A stretch of 64,000 nucleotides of DNA from Methylibium sp. Root1272 (GCF_001425905.1 NZ_LMDY01000012.1:125734-189733); one strand, 5' to 3'; shown: positions 8,721-19,578, counted from the first letter of the stretch. The notes: generated from the letters alone by a model not told the origin. Translations and numbers: made by a program.

Positions 8721-9656
8721 ATGTCCGAGACCCTCGCCACCCCTCCTGCCGCGCTGCACACCTGGTTGTCGCGCTGGCGCCAGTTCAGCGCGCTGACCAA
8801 GCCGCGCGTGGTGCAGTTGATCGTGTTCTGCGCCGTCATCGGCATGCTGCTGGCCGTGCCTGGCTGGCCGTCATTGGCCGCGTGGGGTGTGGCTCTGGCC
8901 GCCACCATCGGCATCTGGCTGGTCGCCAGCGCCGCTGCGGCCTTCAACTGCCTGGTCGAGCAGACCATCGATTCGAAGATGAAGCGCACTGCCTGGCGCC
9001 CCACGGCCAAGGGCGAACTGAGCAACACGCAGACCCTCAGTTTCGCGGTGGTCCTGTGCGCCGCCGGCATGGCCGTGCTGTGGACGTGGGTCAATGTGCT
9101 GACGATGTGGCTGACCTTCGCCACCTTCGTCGGCTACGCGGTGATCTACACCGTGCTGCTGAAGCCGGCGACGCCGCAGAACATCGTGATCGGCGGCGCC
9201 TCGGGTGCGATGCCGCCGGTACTCGGCTGGGCCGCGATGCGCGGCGAACTTGGTGCCGAGCCCTGGATCCTGTGTCTGATCATCTTTCTGTGGACACCAC
9301 CGCACTTCTGGGCGCTGGCGCTGTACCGCGCAGAGGACTATGCGCGCGCCGGCCTGCCGATGCTGCCGGTGACGCACGGCAACGATTTCACGCGCCTGCA
9401 GATCCTGCTCTATACCTTCGTGCTGTTCGCCGCGACGCTGCTGCCGTTCGTCTACGGCATGAGCGGCTGGATCTATCTGGCGGCGGCCTGCGCGCTGGGC
9501 ATTGGCTTCTGCGTCCACGCCTTCAAGCTGTGGCGCAGCTACAGCGAGTCGCTGGCGCGGCGCACCTTCCGTTTCTCGATCTGGCACCTGTCGCTGCTGT
9601 TCGCGGCCTTGCTGCTCGATCACTACCTGGGCCCGCTGCTGCGGGGCACGCCATGA
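8721..9656 (+). CDS. ctaB: Protoheme IX farnesyltransferase (heme O synthase)
   Basis: This 311-residue UbiA-superfamily enzyme transfers a farnesyl group to heme B to form heme O, the step before CtaA. The first aspartate-rich motif reads [15 protein letters not shown] near residues 75-90. The second region, [21 protein letters not shown] near residues 195-215, is the conserved YxxDYxxAGIPM segment with one Glu variation. About nine hydrophobic helices are visible. ATG 8721 is the first sensible start; upstream in-frame codons lie inside ctaA. The TGA overlaps the first ATG of the sco gene (ATGA). Confidence 0.95.
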   Translation: MSETLATPPAALHTWLSRWRQFSALTKPRVVQLIVFCAVIGMLLAVPGWPSLAAWGVALAATIGIWLVASAAAAFNCLVEQTIDSKMKRTAWRPTAKGELSNTQTLSFAVVLCAAGMAVLWTWVNVLTMWLTFATFVGYAVIYTVLLKPATPQNIVIGGASGAMPPVLGWAAMRGELGAEPWILCLIIFLWTPPHFWALALYRAEDYARAGLPMLPVTHGNDFTRLQILLYTFVLFAATLLPFVYGMSGWIYLAAACALGIGFCVHAFKLWRSYSESLARRTFRFSIWHLSLLFAALLLDHYLGPLLRGTP

Positions 9657-10246
9657 TGCGCCGATTTGCGGTTCTCTCCGTCTGCGCGGCGCTCTCGCTG
9701 CTGGCCGCTTGCGACCCGGCCTCGAAGCCGGTCGAGCCCTTCAAGGGCATCGACATCACCGGTGCCGACTACGCGCGCGATTTCGCGCTCAGCGACGTGG
9801 AAGGGCGGTCCCGTACGCTGGCCGACTTCAAGGGCAAGGCGACCGTCGTGTTCTTCGGCTACACGCAGTGTCCCGATGTCTGCCCCACCACGATGGCGGA
9901 ACTGGCCGCGGTGAAGAAGCAGCTCGGCGCAGACGGCGACAAGCTGCAGGCGGTCTTCATCACCATCGATCCGGAGCGCGACACGCCGGAGATCCTGAAG
10001 GCCTACATGAGCAGCTTCGATCCGAGTTTCGTCGCCCTGCGCAGCACACCCGAGCAGACTCAGGCGGTCGCGAAGTCCTTCAAGGCCTTCTTCCGCAAGG
10101 TTCCCGGCAAGGCCGAGGACAGTTACACGATGGACCACACGGCCGGCGCCTACGTCTACGACCCGCAGGGCCGGCTCAGGCTGTTCGTGCGCTATGGGCA
10201 ACCGGTCGAGGCCTGGGTGGCCGACCTGAAGCAGCTGCTGGCCTGA
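9653..10246 (+). CDS. SCO1/SenC-family copper chaperone lipoprotein
   Basis: This 197-residue precursor has a lipobox ending LLAAC20, predicting a lipoprotein. The thioredoxin-like domain has C73-P-D-V-C77 and a distal [13 protein letters not shown] histidine, together the full copper site of SCO proteins, which metallate CuA of subunit II. The start ATG 9653 overlaps the ctaB stop; a second ATG follows immediately. It closes the heme A/assembly half of the cox cluster and is followed by a perfect palindrome acting as a bidirectional terminator against rpoH. Confidence 0.95.
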   Translation: MMRRFAVLSVCAALSLLAACDPASKPVEPFKGIDITGADYARDFALSDVEGRSRTLADFKGKATVVFFGYTQCPDVCPTTMAELAAVKKQLGADGDKLQAVFITIDPERDTPEILKAYMSSFDPSFVALRSTPEQTQAVAKSFKAFFRKVPGKAEDSYTMDHTAGAYVYDPQGRLRLFVRYGQPVEAWVADLKQLLA

Positions 10247-10265
10247 AGAGGTCGACGCCACCATG

Positions 10266-10293
10266 GACAATGCGGCCCGCGGGCCGCATTGTC
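10266..10293. terminator. Perfect 28-bp palindrome, likely bidirectional terminator
   Basis: Bases 10266-10279 are the exact reverse complement of 10280-10293 (core GGCCCGCGGGCC flanked by GACAATGC/GCATTGTC). The element sits between the convergent ends of the sco gene and rpoH, 19 bases from the first stop and 26 from the second. It can form a GC-rich hairpin in either transcript. There is no long T-run on either side, so termination strength is uncertain. Confidence 0.65.
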
Positions 10294-10318
10294 GTTGCTC
10301 CGAGGCGCTTGCGGGAAC

Positions 10319-11278
<960 letters not shown>

Positions 11279-11305
11279 CCAGAACCTCCTTTCGTTCGTT
11301 CGATA

Positions 11306-11332
11306 TTAGCACTCGCTCAAAACGAGTGCTAA
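11306..11332 (-). promoter_or_regulatory. Perfect CIRCE operator (HrcA site) upstream of rpoH
   Basis: TTAGCACTC at 11306-11314 and GAGTGCTAA at 11324-11332 are separated by nine bases, exactly the CIRCE consensus bound by the heat-shock repressor HrcA. It ends 28 bases before the rpoH start codon and lies upstream of the AGGAGGT ribosome site, so it should fall in the promoter/leader of rpoH. The gene order makes rpoH the natural target; gcdH on the other strand starts 177 bases away. Confidence 0.92.
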
Positions 11333-11390
11333 AACCCAGACACTGAAGGGCGACAGACTGCTCGATCTGCATCGATCTCGAATGCTCAGT

Positions 11391-11429
11391 CTTGTTTGGT
11401 TAGAGAGTGAATACAAGCTAACAAACAAG
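11391..11429. promoter_or_regulatory. Imperfect dyad in the rpoH-gcdH intergenic region
   Basis: CTTGTTTGGTTAG at 11391-11403 pairs with CTAACAAACAAG at 11418-11429: 12 base pairs with a single bulged G, separated by 14 bases. The surrounding stretch is the only AT-rich part of this intergenic region. It lies 80 bases before gcdH, fitting an operator for a transcription factor. LysR-type regulators commonly control gcdH in this group, but no regulator gene is adjacent here. There is no T-run, so a terminator is unlikely. Confidence 0.45.
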
Positions 11430-11508
11430 TTGCCGCATTCGAGGTTCGAGGCCATGCATCCCGTTCGCAGCCCGATCGCTAGACTCCAATCCTCATCCGG
11501 AGATCGCC

Positions 11509-12684
11509 ATGGCCGCTAGCTTCCACTGGGAAGACCCCCTGCTGCTCGACAGCCAGTTGAGCGACGACGAGCGCGCCGTGCGCGACGCCGCCCAGGCCTA
11601 TTGCCAGGACCGCCTGGCGCCCCGCGTGCTGGAGGCCTTCCGCCACGAGAAGACCGACCCGGCCATCTTCCGCGAGATGGGCGAACTCGGCCTGCTCGGT
11701 GCCACGATCCCCGAAGCCTATGGCGGCGCCGGCCTCAACTACATCTGCTACGGCCTGGTGGCCCGCGAAGTCGAGCGCGTCGACTCCGGCTACCGCTCCA
11801 TGATGAGCGTGCAGAGCTCCCTCGTCATGGTGCCCATTCACGCTTTCGGCACCGAAGCCCAGAAGCAGAAATACCTGCCCAAGCTCGCCCGCGGCGAATG
11901 GATCGGCTGCTTCGGCCTCACCGAACCCAACCACGGCTCCGACCCCGGCAGCCTGGCCACCCGCGCGCGCGCCGTGAAGGGCGGCTACGTCCTCAGCGGC
12001 GCCAAGATGTGGATCACCAACAGCCCCATCGCCGACGTCTTCGTCGTCTGGGCCAAGGACGACGGCGGGCAGATCCGCGGCTTCATCCTGGACAAGGGCA
12101 TGAAAGGCCTGGACGCCCCGGCGGTGCACGGCAAGGTCGGCCTGCGGGCCTCCCTCACCGGCGAGATCGTCATGGACGAGGTGTTCTGCCCCGAGGAGAA
12201 CGCCTTCCCCGAGGTGCGCGGTCTCAAGGGCCCCTTCACCTGTCTCAACAGCGCCCGCTACGGCATCGCCTGGGGAGCGCTGGGGGCGGCGGAGGACTGC
12301 TTCCACCGCGCCCGGCAGTACGTGCTCGACCGCCCGCAGTTCGGCCGCCCGCTGGCGGCCAACCAGCTGATCCAGAAGAAGCTGGCCGACATGCAGACCG
12401 AGATCACGCTGGGCCTGCAAGGCTGCCTGCGGCTGGGGCGCATGAAGGACGAGGGCACGGCTGCGGTCGAGATCACCAGCATCATGAAGCGCAACTCCTG
12501 CGGCAAGAGCCTGGAGATCGCGCGGATGGCGCGCGACATGATGGGCGGCAACGGCATCTCCGACGAGTTCGGCGTGGCCCGCCACCTGGTCAACCTCGAG
12601 GTGGTCAACACCTACGAGGGCACGCACGACGTGCATGCGCTGATCCTCGGGCGGGCCATCACCGGGATCCAGGCGTTCTGCTGA
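11509..12684 (+). CDS. gcdH: Glutaryl-CoA dehydrogenase (acyl-CoA dehydrogenase family)
   Basis: This 391-residue FAD enzyme oxidises and decarboxylates glutaryl-CoA to crotonyl-CoA in lysine, tryptophan and aromatic-acid catabolism. The catalytic base is E370 in [16 protein letters not shown], the position and context specific to glutaryl-CoA dehydrogenase. R96 in [13 protein letters not shown] matches the arginine that binds the glutaryl carboxylate. FAD-binding segments [15 protein letters not shown] and [17 protein letters not shown] are also clear. The start ATG 11509 is close to a purine-rich sequence. It is a single gene, divergent from rpoH and followed by about 210 bases before a two-component pair. 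Confidence 0.93.
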   Translation: MAASFHWEDPLLLDSQLSDDERAVRDAAQAYCQDRLAPRVLEAFRHEKTDPAIFREMGELGLLGATIPEAYGGAGLNYICYGLVAREVERVDSGYRSMMSVQSSLVMVPIHAFGTEAQKQKYLPKLARGEWIGCFGLTEPNHGSDPGSLATRARAVKGGYVLSGAKMWITNSPIADVFVVWAKDDGGQIRGFILDKGMKGLDAPAVHGKVGLRASLTGEIVMDEVFCPEENAFPEVRGLKGPFTCLNSARYGIAWGALGAAEDCFHRARQYVLDRPQFGRPLAANQLIQKKLADMQTEITLGLQGCLRLGRMKDEGTAAVEITSIMKRNSCGKSLEIARMARDMMGGNGISDEFGVARHLVNLEVVNTYEGTHDVHALILGRAITGIQAFC

Positions 12685-12737
12685 GTCCGTGCCGGTCGGA
12701 GGCGGGGTTCCGCGCGAGCGGGGCGCGTCCCTTCAGG

Positions 12738-12757
12738 CTGACGTCAGCGCGATGTCA
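12738..12757. promoter_or_regulatory. GCTGACGTCAGC palindrome and GTCAG repeat before the TctDE-like pair
   Basis: A perfect 12-bp palindrome occupies 12738-12749. The pentamer GTCAG within it is repeated 11 bases further on, a spacing seen in binding sites of OmpR-family regulators. It is 138 bases before the response regulator start in a 210-base gap that otherwise shows nothing notable. Autoregulation by the downstream regulator is possible but unproven. Confidence 0.35.
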
Positions 12758-12894
12758 GTGGTCGGAAGAACGCAGCGGGGACCATGCAGGTCGATGAGGA
12801 AGCGGCCCTGCGCGCTACAGTGCGCAGCATGGTCATCGCTTCCACGTCGAACATGATTCACCGTTCCAAGGCACTCGCGCAAGACCCTCCCTCC

Positions 12895-13584
12895 ATGCAC
12901 ATCCTGCTGGCTGAAGACGACCCGGCACTGGCCGAGTCGACGGCGCGCGCGCTGCGCTCGCAAGGCTGGGTGGTCGACCACACCCCCCGCGGCGAACCGG
13001 TCCCGGCCTCGGTCAAGACCGATCCCTACGACCTCCTGATCCTCGACATCGGCCTGATCGGCATCGATGGCTTCGAGACGCTTCGGCGCGTGCGCGAGCA
13101 GGGTTCGACCCTGCCGGTCCTGATGCTGACTGCGCGCGATGCCATCGAGGACCGCGTGCACGGCCTCGAGATGGGCGCCGACGACTACCTCGTCAAGCCG
13201 TTTGCTCTGGCCGAACTGATCGCGCGCGTGCGGGTGCTGACGCGCCGTCACCAGGCTCGCCAGGGCAGCGTGCTCTCGATGGGCGGGCTGCGCATGGACC
13301 TGGAGGCCAACCGCGCCTGGATCGGCGAGCAGCCGCTCGACCTGTCGGCGCGCGAATGGGCCGTGCTCGAGTACCTGCTCAGCCGGGTCGGTCACGTCGT
13401 CGGCAAGGAGCAGATCCTGCAGGCCATCAGCGGCTGGGACGACGCGCTGTCGGAGAACGCGGTCGAGGTCTATGTCTCCCGCCTGCGGCCCAAGATCGAG
13501 CCGGCCGGTCTGCGCATCCGCGCCGTGCGCGGCTTCGGCTATTTGGTCGAAGAAGTCGCCGGAGTGCCTCCCGCCGTGCAGTGA
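12895..13584 (+). CDS. OmpR-family response regulator (TctD/QseB-like)
   Basis: This 229-residue response regulator has an N-terminal receiver domain with the acidic pocket E7/D8/D9, phospho-acceptor D51 in LLILDIGL and the conserved Lys in DDYLVKPF. A C-terminal winged helix follows (about residues 125-222) with ENAVEVYVSRLRPKIEPAG and the RAVRGFGYLV hairpin. ATG 12895 gives the standard family N-terminus MHILLAEDD; in-frame extension to 12784 is unlikely. The stop overlaps the start of the sensor kinase by one base, so the two form an operon. The resemblance is strongest to regulators paired with TctE-type kinases that respond to organic acids. Confidence 0.9.
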   Translation: MHILLAEDDPALAESTARALRSQGWVVDHTPRGEPVPASVKTDPYDLLILDIGLIGIDGFETLRRVREQGSTLPVLMLTARDAIEDRVHGLEMGADDYLVKPFALAELIARVRVLTRRHQARQGSVLSMGGLRMDLEANRAWIGEQPLDLSAREWAVLEYLLSRVGHVVGKEQILQAISGWDDALSENAVEVYVSRLRPKIEPAGLRIRAVRGFGYLVEEVAGVPPAVQ

Positions 13585-14966
13585 TGCTCAACAGCCTGAA
13601 GGCCACCCTCCTGCTGTGGGTGGTGCTGCTGACGGTCCTGATCGCGCCGGTGCGCTTGTTCTTCGACCTGCGGGGGCAGCTGCAGCGCACCAGCGATGCC
13701 TACGACGTCGGCCTGAGCGACTGGGCCCTGGCATTGGGCAATCTGGTGCACGTGGTCGACGGGCAGGTGCAGTTCGAGTTGAACGAACAGACCGAGCAGT
13801 CGCTGCGCACGAGTGCAACGGACAGCACCTACTACATCGTGCTCGACGCCGACGGCCGGCGACTCGCCGGCGACGCGCCGCTCGCCAAGCCGTCGATCGC
13901 CCTGGCGCGTGGCGAGCGCCGCATGTTCAACACGCGGATCGACGACCGCCCGGTGCGGATGGCGGTGCACGCCGTCGAGTGCGGTGCCCGGCTGTGCCAG
14001 GTCCGCGTCGCTGAAACCCTGGGCAAGCGGGACAAGGCGCGCAGCGAATCCTTGGTGCTGACGCTGATGCTCGCGCTGGTGTTCGCGCTGGTGTTCGCGG
14101 TGGCAATCTGGTGGGTGGTGCGGCACGCGATGCAGCCGCTGGAGTCGGTCAACGAGCAGCTGGCGCAGCGCTCGCTCGACGACCTGCGTCCGCTGCGTCG
14201 CGGCCGCATGCCCAGCGAAGTGCAGCCGCTGCTCAATGCGATCGATCAGCTGCTGCAGCGCGTGGCGGCCGATGCGACGCGGCAGCGCCATTTCATCGCC
14301 GATGCGGCCCACCAGCTGCGCACCCCGCTGACCTCGCTGCGGACCGAGTCCGAACTGGCGCTGCTCGAAGCCCACCCGCCCGCCGTCCATGCGACGCTGG
14401 AACGCGTGCATCGTTCGACGCAGCGCGTGGCCCGGGCCGCGGATCAGTTGCTGGCACTGGCGCGCAGCGAGGCCAGCATCAACGAGCCTGGCGATCCGGT
14501 CGACCTGAAGGCCGTGGCCCAGGACGCCGCGCAGGACTGGGTGCCGCGGGCGCTGGAGCGCGGGGCCGATCTCGGATTTCAGCTCGATTCGGCGCCGGTG
14601 CGAGGCCACCGCCACCTGCTCGGTGAACTGCTCGCCAACCTGATCCACAACGCCCTGGAGTACGCAACCGGCACCGTCCAGCGGCCGGCGCGCATCACCG
14701 TGCGCACCGGCGTGCTGACGCAACCCGGCAGCGGGCCGAGGCCCATGATCGAGGTCGAGGACAACGGGCCGGGCATTGCGCCCGAGGAGCGTCCCAAGGT
14801 GTTCGAGCGCTTCTACCGCGCGCCGGGCTCTGCGGGCGCCGGCAGCGGCCTGGGTCTGGCCATCGTGCGCGACATCGCCCGCGCGCACAACGCGGGGGTC
14901 GAACTGCTCGAGGGTGAAGAGGGTTGCGGCCTGCGCGTGCGCGTCGTGTTCCCGCCCGGCCGATGA
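13584..14966 (+). CDS. Sensor histidine kinase (TctE-like)
   Basis: This 460-residue membrane kinase has an N-terminal helix (residues 5-25) and a periplasmic sensor region of about 130 residues that resembles the two-component sensor N-terminal domain of TctE/QseC kinases. A second helix (about 155-178) is followed by a HAMP-like linker and HisKA with H243 in ADAAHQLRTPL. The ATPase domain has an N-box ELLANLIHNALEY, G1 VEDNGPGI and G2 GAGSGLGLAIV. Its start overlaps the regulator's stop. The sensed ligand cannot be read from sequence. It ends 10 bases from the convergent hybrid kinase gene. Confidence 0.9.
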   Translation: MLNSLKATLLLWVVLLTVLIAPVRLFFDLRGQLQRTSDAYDVGLSDWALALGNLVHVVDGQVQFELNEQTEQSLRTSATDSTYYIVLDADGRRLAGDAPLAKPSIALARGERRMFNTRIDDRPVRMAVHAVECGARLCQVRVAETLGKRDKARSESLVLTLMLALVFALVFAVAIWWVVRHAMQPLESVNEQLAQRSLDDLRPLRRGRMPSEVQPLLNAIDQLLQRVAADATRQRHFIADAAHQLRTPLTSLRTESELALLEAHPPAVHATLERVHRSTQRVARAADQLLALARSEASINEPGDPVDLKAVAQDAAQDWVPRALERGADLGFQLDSAPVRGHRHLLGELLANLIHNALEYATGTVQRPARITVRTGVLTQPGSGPRPMIEVEDNGPGIAPEERPKVFERFYRAPGSAGAGSGLGLAIVRDIARAHNAGVELLEGEEGCGLRVRVVFPPGR

Positions 14967-14976
14967 GCCGCGGCGG

Positions 14977-17900
14977 CTAGCCGAAGCGGGTCGTCAGCTG
15001 CGACAGCAGCTCGTCCAGGACGCCCAGCACTTCGTCGATGGCGACCGGCTTGGTCAGATAGCGGATCGCGCCGGCCTGCAGCGCGGCCGAGATCTGCGCC
15101 GGCAGGGCGTCGGCGGAGACGGCGATGACCGGGATCTCGGCGGTCTGCTCGTCGGACTTCAGGTGCTGGAGGAGCACCATGCCGTCGATGTCGGGCAGGT
15201 GCATGTCGAGCAGGATCAGGTCGGGCGCCGAGGTGCGCACGGACGCCAGGCCGTCCAGCCCGGTGGTCGCTACTGCCAGCCGCACCTGCGGGCGCAGGCC
15301 GAAGATGCCGCGCATCACCTCGACATTGGTGTCGTTGTCCTCGATGTAGAGCACGTGGCGACGGTTGTAGGCGGCGTTGGCCTCTTCGTCGGCGTCCTGG
15401 TTTGCGGTCATCGGCCGCGCTTCGGAGTCCAGCGGTAGGCGCAGCGTGAAGGTCGAGCCGATGCCGGGCTCGCTGCGCACCTTCAGCGAGCCGCCCTGGC
15501 GCTCGGCCAACAGCTTGGCGATCACCAGGCCGATGCCGGTGCCTTCGGTCGCGCCACGCTCGCGCCCCAACCGATTGAAGGGCTGAAATAGCTGGGTCAG
15601 CAGCTGCGGCTCGATGCCCAGGCCGGTGTCGCAGACGTCGAGTTCCAGCATCGGTGTGCCGTCGCTCTCCTCGGTGCGCCGGGTCGATACGCGCACCTCG
15701 CCCGCCTCGCGGTTGTACTTGACGGCGTTGCTCAGCAGATTGGTGAGGATCTGCTTGACGCGCGTCGCGTCGCCCAGCACCTGCAAGGGCGCGTGCTCAG
15801 CCATCGTGCGCACGAGCGTGAGGCCGCGGCCGCGCGCCTGCGGCTCCACCAGCGCCATCGATGCGGCGATCAGCGGTTCCAGCGACAGCGATTCGACCTG
15901 CAGGCTCAGCGTGCCGGACTCGATGCGCGACAGGTCCAGCACGTCGTTGATCATCTCCAGCAGGTGCCAGCCGGCCTGCTGGATCTGCGTCACCCACATC
16001 CGGTGGCGCTCGTGCAGTGGCTCGCCGCGGTCGAGGTCGAGCAACTGCGCGAACCCGAGCATCGCGTTGAGCGGCGTGCGCAGCTCATGGCTCATGCGTG
16101 ACAGGAATTCGTTCTTGGCGCGGTTGGCGGTCTCCGCGGATTCGCGCGCGTGCTCCGCCTCCTCGAGGCGCAGGTGCTCGCTGATGTCCTCGACCAGGCC
16201 CACCAGCCGGTGCGGCTGGCCGTGCTCGTCGCGCAGCAGGCTGACTGTCGCACTGACCCACAGCACCGGCCCGTTCTTGGTGATGTAACGCTTGCGCCGC
16301 CGGTACAGCGGCAGCCGGCCGTCCACCAGGTCCTGCTGGATCGCCAGATCGGCGGCGCGGTCCTCGGGATGGGTCAAGCTGGCGAGCGACAGGCTCAGCA
16401 GCTCTTCCTCGCTGTAGCCGGTCATGGTGCAGTAGGCGGCGTTGGGCTGCTTGATGCGGCCCTGCAGGTCGGTATAGACCACGCCGATCGGCACCGAGTT
16501 GAAGATGCTGCGGAAGCGCTGCTCGCTCTCGCGCAAAGCCTGTTCGGTCGCCAGGCGCTCTGTGATCTCGTGCTCCAGCTGCTCGGTGCGTTCCGCGACA
16601 GCCGTCTCGGTCTGCCGCGTGCGCCCGGTGACGAGCAGCAGCAGCGCACCCATCATGCCGGTGCCGAGCAGGCCGGTCAGCGAGAACAGCCAGGCCGTCG
16701 CGCTCTCGCCCGACAGCGGCCCGGCGGCAGGCCCGTTGGGCACGCCGTTCGGCGCCTGCACCCGCAGCTCCCAGGCTCGGCCGGCGAACGGGACCGTGGC
16801 GTTGTGGCTCCACAGCGGATTGGCGGCGGCACGCGCGCAGTCGGGCGGGCCGGCCAGCAGCCGGCTCTCGGGCGGTGCGTCGGCGTCGAGCAGGCAGACC
16901 TGCAGGTAGCGTGGAGCCCCGGCGACCAGACGGGCCAGGGCGTCTTCCATGCGCAGCGTGAGGAAGACCATGCCCTGCAGGCTGCGTGACGGTTCGTCGC
17001 CCCGGTACACGGCGCGGTAGACGACGACGCCAGTCTGCTGAGCGGTCTCCTGCGTGAGCCGGAAGCCAGGGGTGACGGTGGCGCCGTCGCTCAGGCGGGC
17101 ACGCGCAATGGCCTCGCGGGCCGCGCGGATCGACAGCGCATTGACACCAAGCGCCGTGTCGTTGCCTGCGCGCGGCTCGATGTAGCGCATCACCATCAGT
17201 TCGGCGTCGTTCGCGCTGAGGGCGGCATCGCGCTCGAACACGCGATAGTCCGGCTGCCCGAGCGAACGCAGGCTCGCCTCGAAGGCCGGCAGGTCCTGCC
17301 GCGCAACGCGCTCGTGCCAGCCGATTGCCTGCACGCTCGGCAGCTTGCGCAACCAGCCGGCGCTGGCCCGTTCGAACTCGCGGCTGTCGACGTTCGTCGA
17401 TGCGACATAGATGCTGTGCATCGCGTCCAACGCGTCGAGGTGGGCGTTGAGCCGCAGCTCGACCGTGCGGCTCACGCTGATCGCGTCGCGCTCGAAGCGG
17501 GCCGAATCGCGCTGCCCGTCCCATCGGGCCACTTGCGAGATCGCCAATGCCAGCAACAGGGTGGCGATCACCAGCGGCAAGGCCACGGTGTTGCGGCGCG
17601 GCCGCCAAGCGGTCCGGGGCCGGCCGATCAGCGTCAGCACCACCGGCGTGGCGATCATCACGCCCAAGGCATCGCCGCCCCACCAGGTCCACCAGGTGTC
17701 GAACAACAGCGCGGTCGGCAGCAGTCCGGCCAACCACAGCGCCAGGACGCTCAGGCTCGCCCCGACCGTGCAGGCAGCCAACGCACCGAAACCGAACAGG
17801 CGCAGGATCGATGCCGGCCCGTCCAGCGTCAGCGGCTCCTTCAGGCTGCGTCGCACCAGCCAGGCGCCGAGCGCCGTCTGCATCGTCGCACCGCAGGCGA

Positions 17901-18210
17901 TCGCGAGTCCGGTGAGCGCATCGCGGAAGACATGTTGCTGATCGCCGTTGAAGTACACGAGCATCTGCACGCTCAGACTCCCGAGCGTCACCGCCGGCAG
18001 CACCCGCCAGCCGTAGACCAGGGCGGCGGCCAGCGCGATGCCGGCTGGCGGGAACAGCGGCGAGGCGTAGCCCGGCGGGATCGCGAGTTGCAGCGAGGCC
18101 GCGCCCGTCAGCACGTAGGTCAGCGCGACCAGCACCAGAGTCACCAGCGATGTGGCGACGAAGGGAGGGGCGGTGGCTGCCGGGCTGGAGTGAGCGAATG
18201 TATCGGCCAT
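14977..18210 (-). CDS. Hybrid sensor histidine kinase: MASE1-CHASE-PAS-HisKA-HATPase-REC
   Basis: This multidomain membrane signalling protein has 1077 residues from ATG 18208-18210. An N-terminal block of about eight helices (to residue about 230) has the MASE1 pattern (GYASPLFPPAGIALAA). A periplasmic CHASE domain follows (about 250-440, with AIGWHERV and GVNALSIR), then another helix, a PAS domain (about 515-640), HisKA with H708 in RMSHELRTPLNAML, a complete ATPase domain and a C-terminal receiver with D1002 in LILLDMHLPDIDGM. There is no adjacent output regulator, so phosphate transfer to its own receiver or to a distant partner is expected. GTG 18243 is a possible longer start. Confidence 0.92.
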   Translation of the reverse strand: MADTFAHSSPAATAPPFVATSLVTLVLVALTYVLTGAASLQLAIPPGYASPLFPPAGIALAAALVYGWRVLPAVTLGSLSVQMLVYFNGDQQHVFRDALTGLAIACGATMQTALGAWLVRRSLKEPLTLDGPASILRLFGFGALAACTVGASLSVLALWLAGLLPTALLFDTWWTWWGGDALGVMIATPVVLTLIGRPRTAWRPRRNTVALPLVIATLLLALAISQVARWDGQRDSARFERDAISVSRTVELRLNAHLDALDAMHSIYVASTNVDSREFERASAGWLRKLPSVQAIGWHERVARQDLPAFEASLRSLGQPDYRVFERDAALSANDAELMVMRYIEPRAGNDTALGVNALSIRAAREAIARARLSDGATVTPGFRLTQETAQQTGVVVYRAVYRGDEPSRSLQGMVFLTLRMEDALARLVAGAPRYLQVCLLDADAPPESRLLAGPPDCARAAANPLWSHNATVPFAGRAWELRVQAPNGVPNGPAAGPLSGESATAWLFSLTGLLGTGMMGALLLLVTGRTRQTETAVAERTEQLEHEITERLATEQALRESEQRFRSIFNSVPIGVVYTDLQGRIKQPNAAYCTMTGYSEEELLSLSLASLTHPEDRAADLAIQQDLVDGRLPLYRRRKRYITKNGPVLWVSATVSLLRDEHGQPHRLVGLVEDISEHLRLEEAEHARESAETANRAKNEFLSRMSHELRTPLNAMLGFAQLLDLDRGEPLHERHRMWVTQIQQAGWHLLEMINDVLDLSRIESGTLSLQVESLSLEPLIAASMALVEPQARGRGLTLVRTMAEHAPLQVLGDATRVKQILTNLLSNAVKYNREAGEVRVSTRRTEESDGTPMLELDVCDTGLGIEPQLLTQLFQPFNRLGRERGATEGTGIGLVIAKLLAERQGGSLKVRSEPGIGSTFTLRLPLDSEARPMTANQDADEEANAAYNRRHVLYIEDNDTNVEVMRGIFGLRPQVRLAVATTGLDGLASVRTSAPDLILLDMHLPDIDGMVLLQHLKSDEQTAEIPVIAVSADALPAQISAALQAGAIRYLTKPVAIDEVLGVLDELLSQLTTRFG

Positions 18211-18352
18211 GAGAGCGGGGGCGATCGGCTGCGAGACTACCACCGGCCATGGGCGCGGCCGGCCCCGCGCAGCCTACGTCGCAGGCCCTGCCGTGGCCGC
18301 CTTCACGCCGGGCCCGCGCATGCGTCGGCGGGGTCTCTTCACGGACTGACGC

Positions 18353-19447
18353 TCAGACGTTGAACAGGAAGTTCAGTACGTCACCGTCCTTGACGACGTA
18401 GTCCTTGCCTTCGGCGCGCATCTTGCCGGCCTCCTTGGCGCCCTGCTCGCCCTTGAACGCGATGAAATCGTCGAAGGCAATGGTCTGAGCCCGGATGAAC
18501 CCGCGCTCGAAATCGGTGTGGATCACGCCAGCGGCCTGCGGCGCGGTGTCGCCGATATGGATGGTCCAGGCCCGCACTTCCTTCACGCCGGCGGTGAAGT
18601 AGGTCTGCAGGCCCAGCAGCTTGAAGGCCGCGCGGATCAGGCGGTTCAGGCCGGGCTCGTCCTGCCCCATCTCCTGCAGGAACATCAGCCGGTCCTCGTC
18701 GGACATGTCGGCGAGCTCGGCCTCGGTCTTCGCGCAGATGGCCACGACCGGCGCCTGCTGGCCCTCGGCATAGGCGCGCAGCTTGTCGAGATACGGGTTG
18801 TCCTGGAAACCACCTTCGTCGACGTTGCCCACGAACATCGCCGGTTTGGCGGTGATGAGGCACAGCGGCTTGAGGATCGCCAGTTCTTCCTTGCTGAAGG
18901 CGATGCTGCGTACCGGACGGGCCTCGTTCAGCGAAGCCTGGCATTTCTGCAGCACGTCGACCAGCTTGGCGGCTTCCTTGTCATTGCCCGACTTCGCGGC
19001 CTTGATCGAGCGCTGCAGCGTCTTCTCGACCGTCGCGAGATCGGCCAGGCAGAGCTCGGTCTGAATGACCTCGATGTCGGCGATCGGATCGACCTTGCCG
19101 GCGACATGGATCACGTTCTCGTCGTCGAAGCAGCGGACCACGTTCACGATCGCGTCGGTCTCGCGGATGTGGGCGAGAAACTGGTTGCCCAGGCCCTCGC
19201 CCTGGCTCGCGCCGGCCACGAGGCCGGCGATGTCGACGAACTCGACGATGGCCGGCACCAGCTTCTCCGGCGTGACGATGGCGGCCAGCGCGTGCAACCG
19301 CGGATCGGGCAATTCGACGATCCCGACATTCGGCTCGATCGTGCAGAACGGATAGTTCTCCGCAGCGATACCGGCTTTGGTGAGCGCATTGAAGAGAGTG
19401 GATTTGCCGACATTGGGCAAACCCACGATGCCGCATTTGAGGCTCAT
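18353..19447 (-). CDS. ychF: Redox-regulated ATPase/GTPase YchF
   Basis: This 364-residue OBG-family P-loop NTPase has G1 GLPNVGKST at residues 8-16, the G3 region [12 protein letters not shown], and the C-terminal TGS-like domain ([23 protein letters not shown]) ending in [10 protein letters not shown]. YchF prefers ATP, binds ribosomes and modulates translation and oxidative-stress responses. The start at 19445-19447 gives the canonical [12 protein letters not shown]. It lies 142 bases upstream of the hybrid kinase on the same strand, and the H-NS-like gene diverges from it. Confidence 0.97.
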   Translation of the reverse strand: MSLKCGIVGLPNVGKSTLFNALTKAGIAAENYPFCTIEPNVGIVELPDPRLHALAAIVTPEKLVPAIVEFVDIAGLVAGASQGEGLGNQFLAHIRETDAIVNVVRCFDDENVIHVAGKVDPIADIEVIQTELCLADLATVEKTLQRSIKAAKSGNDKEAAKLVDVLQKCQASLNEARPVRSIAFSKEELAILKPLCLITAKPAMFVGNVDEGGFQDNPYLDKLRAYAEGQQAPVVAICAKTEAELADMSDEDRLMFLQEMGQDEPGLNRLIRAAFKLLGLQTYFTAGVKEVRAWTIHIGDTAPQAAGVIHTDFERGFIRAQTIAFDDFIAFKGEQGAKEAGKMRAEGKDYVVKDGDVLNFLFNV

Positions 19448-19578
19448 GGCGGGCGAGACTTTCAGTGAGAGTTGAAGCAGCCTGCGGCTGCGGCGCCACG
19501 ACGCTGGGCGACTTTCGGCGATTTTACCGGCGCGGGCTTATGCTCTCATTGACTTCGATAAACACAAAGGACATCGGA

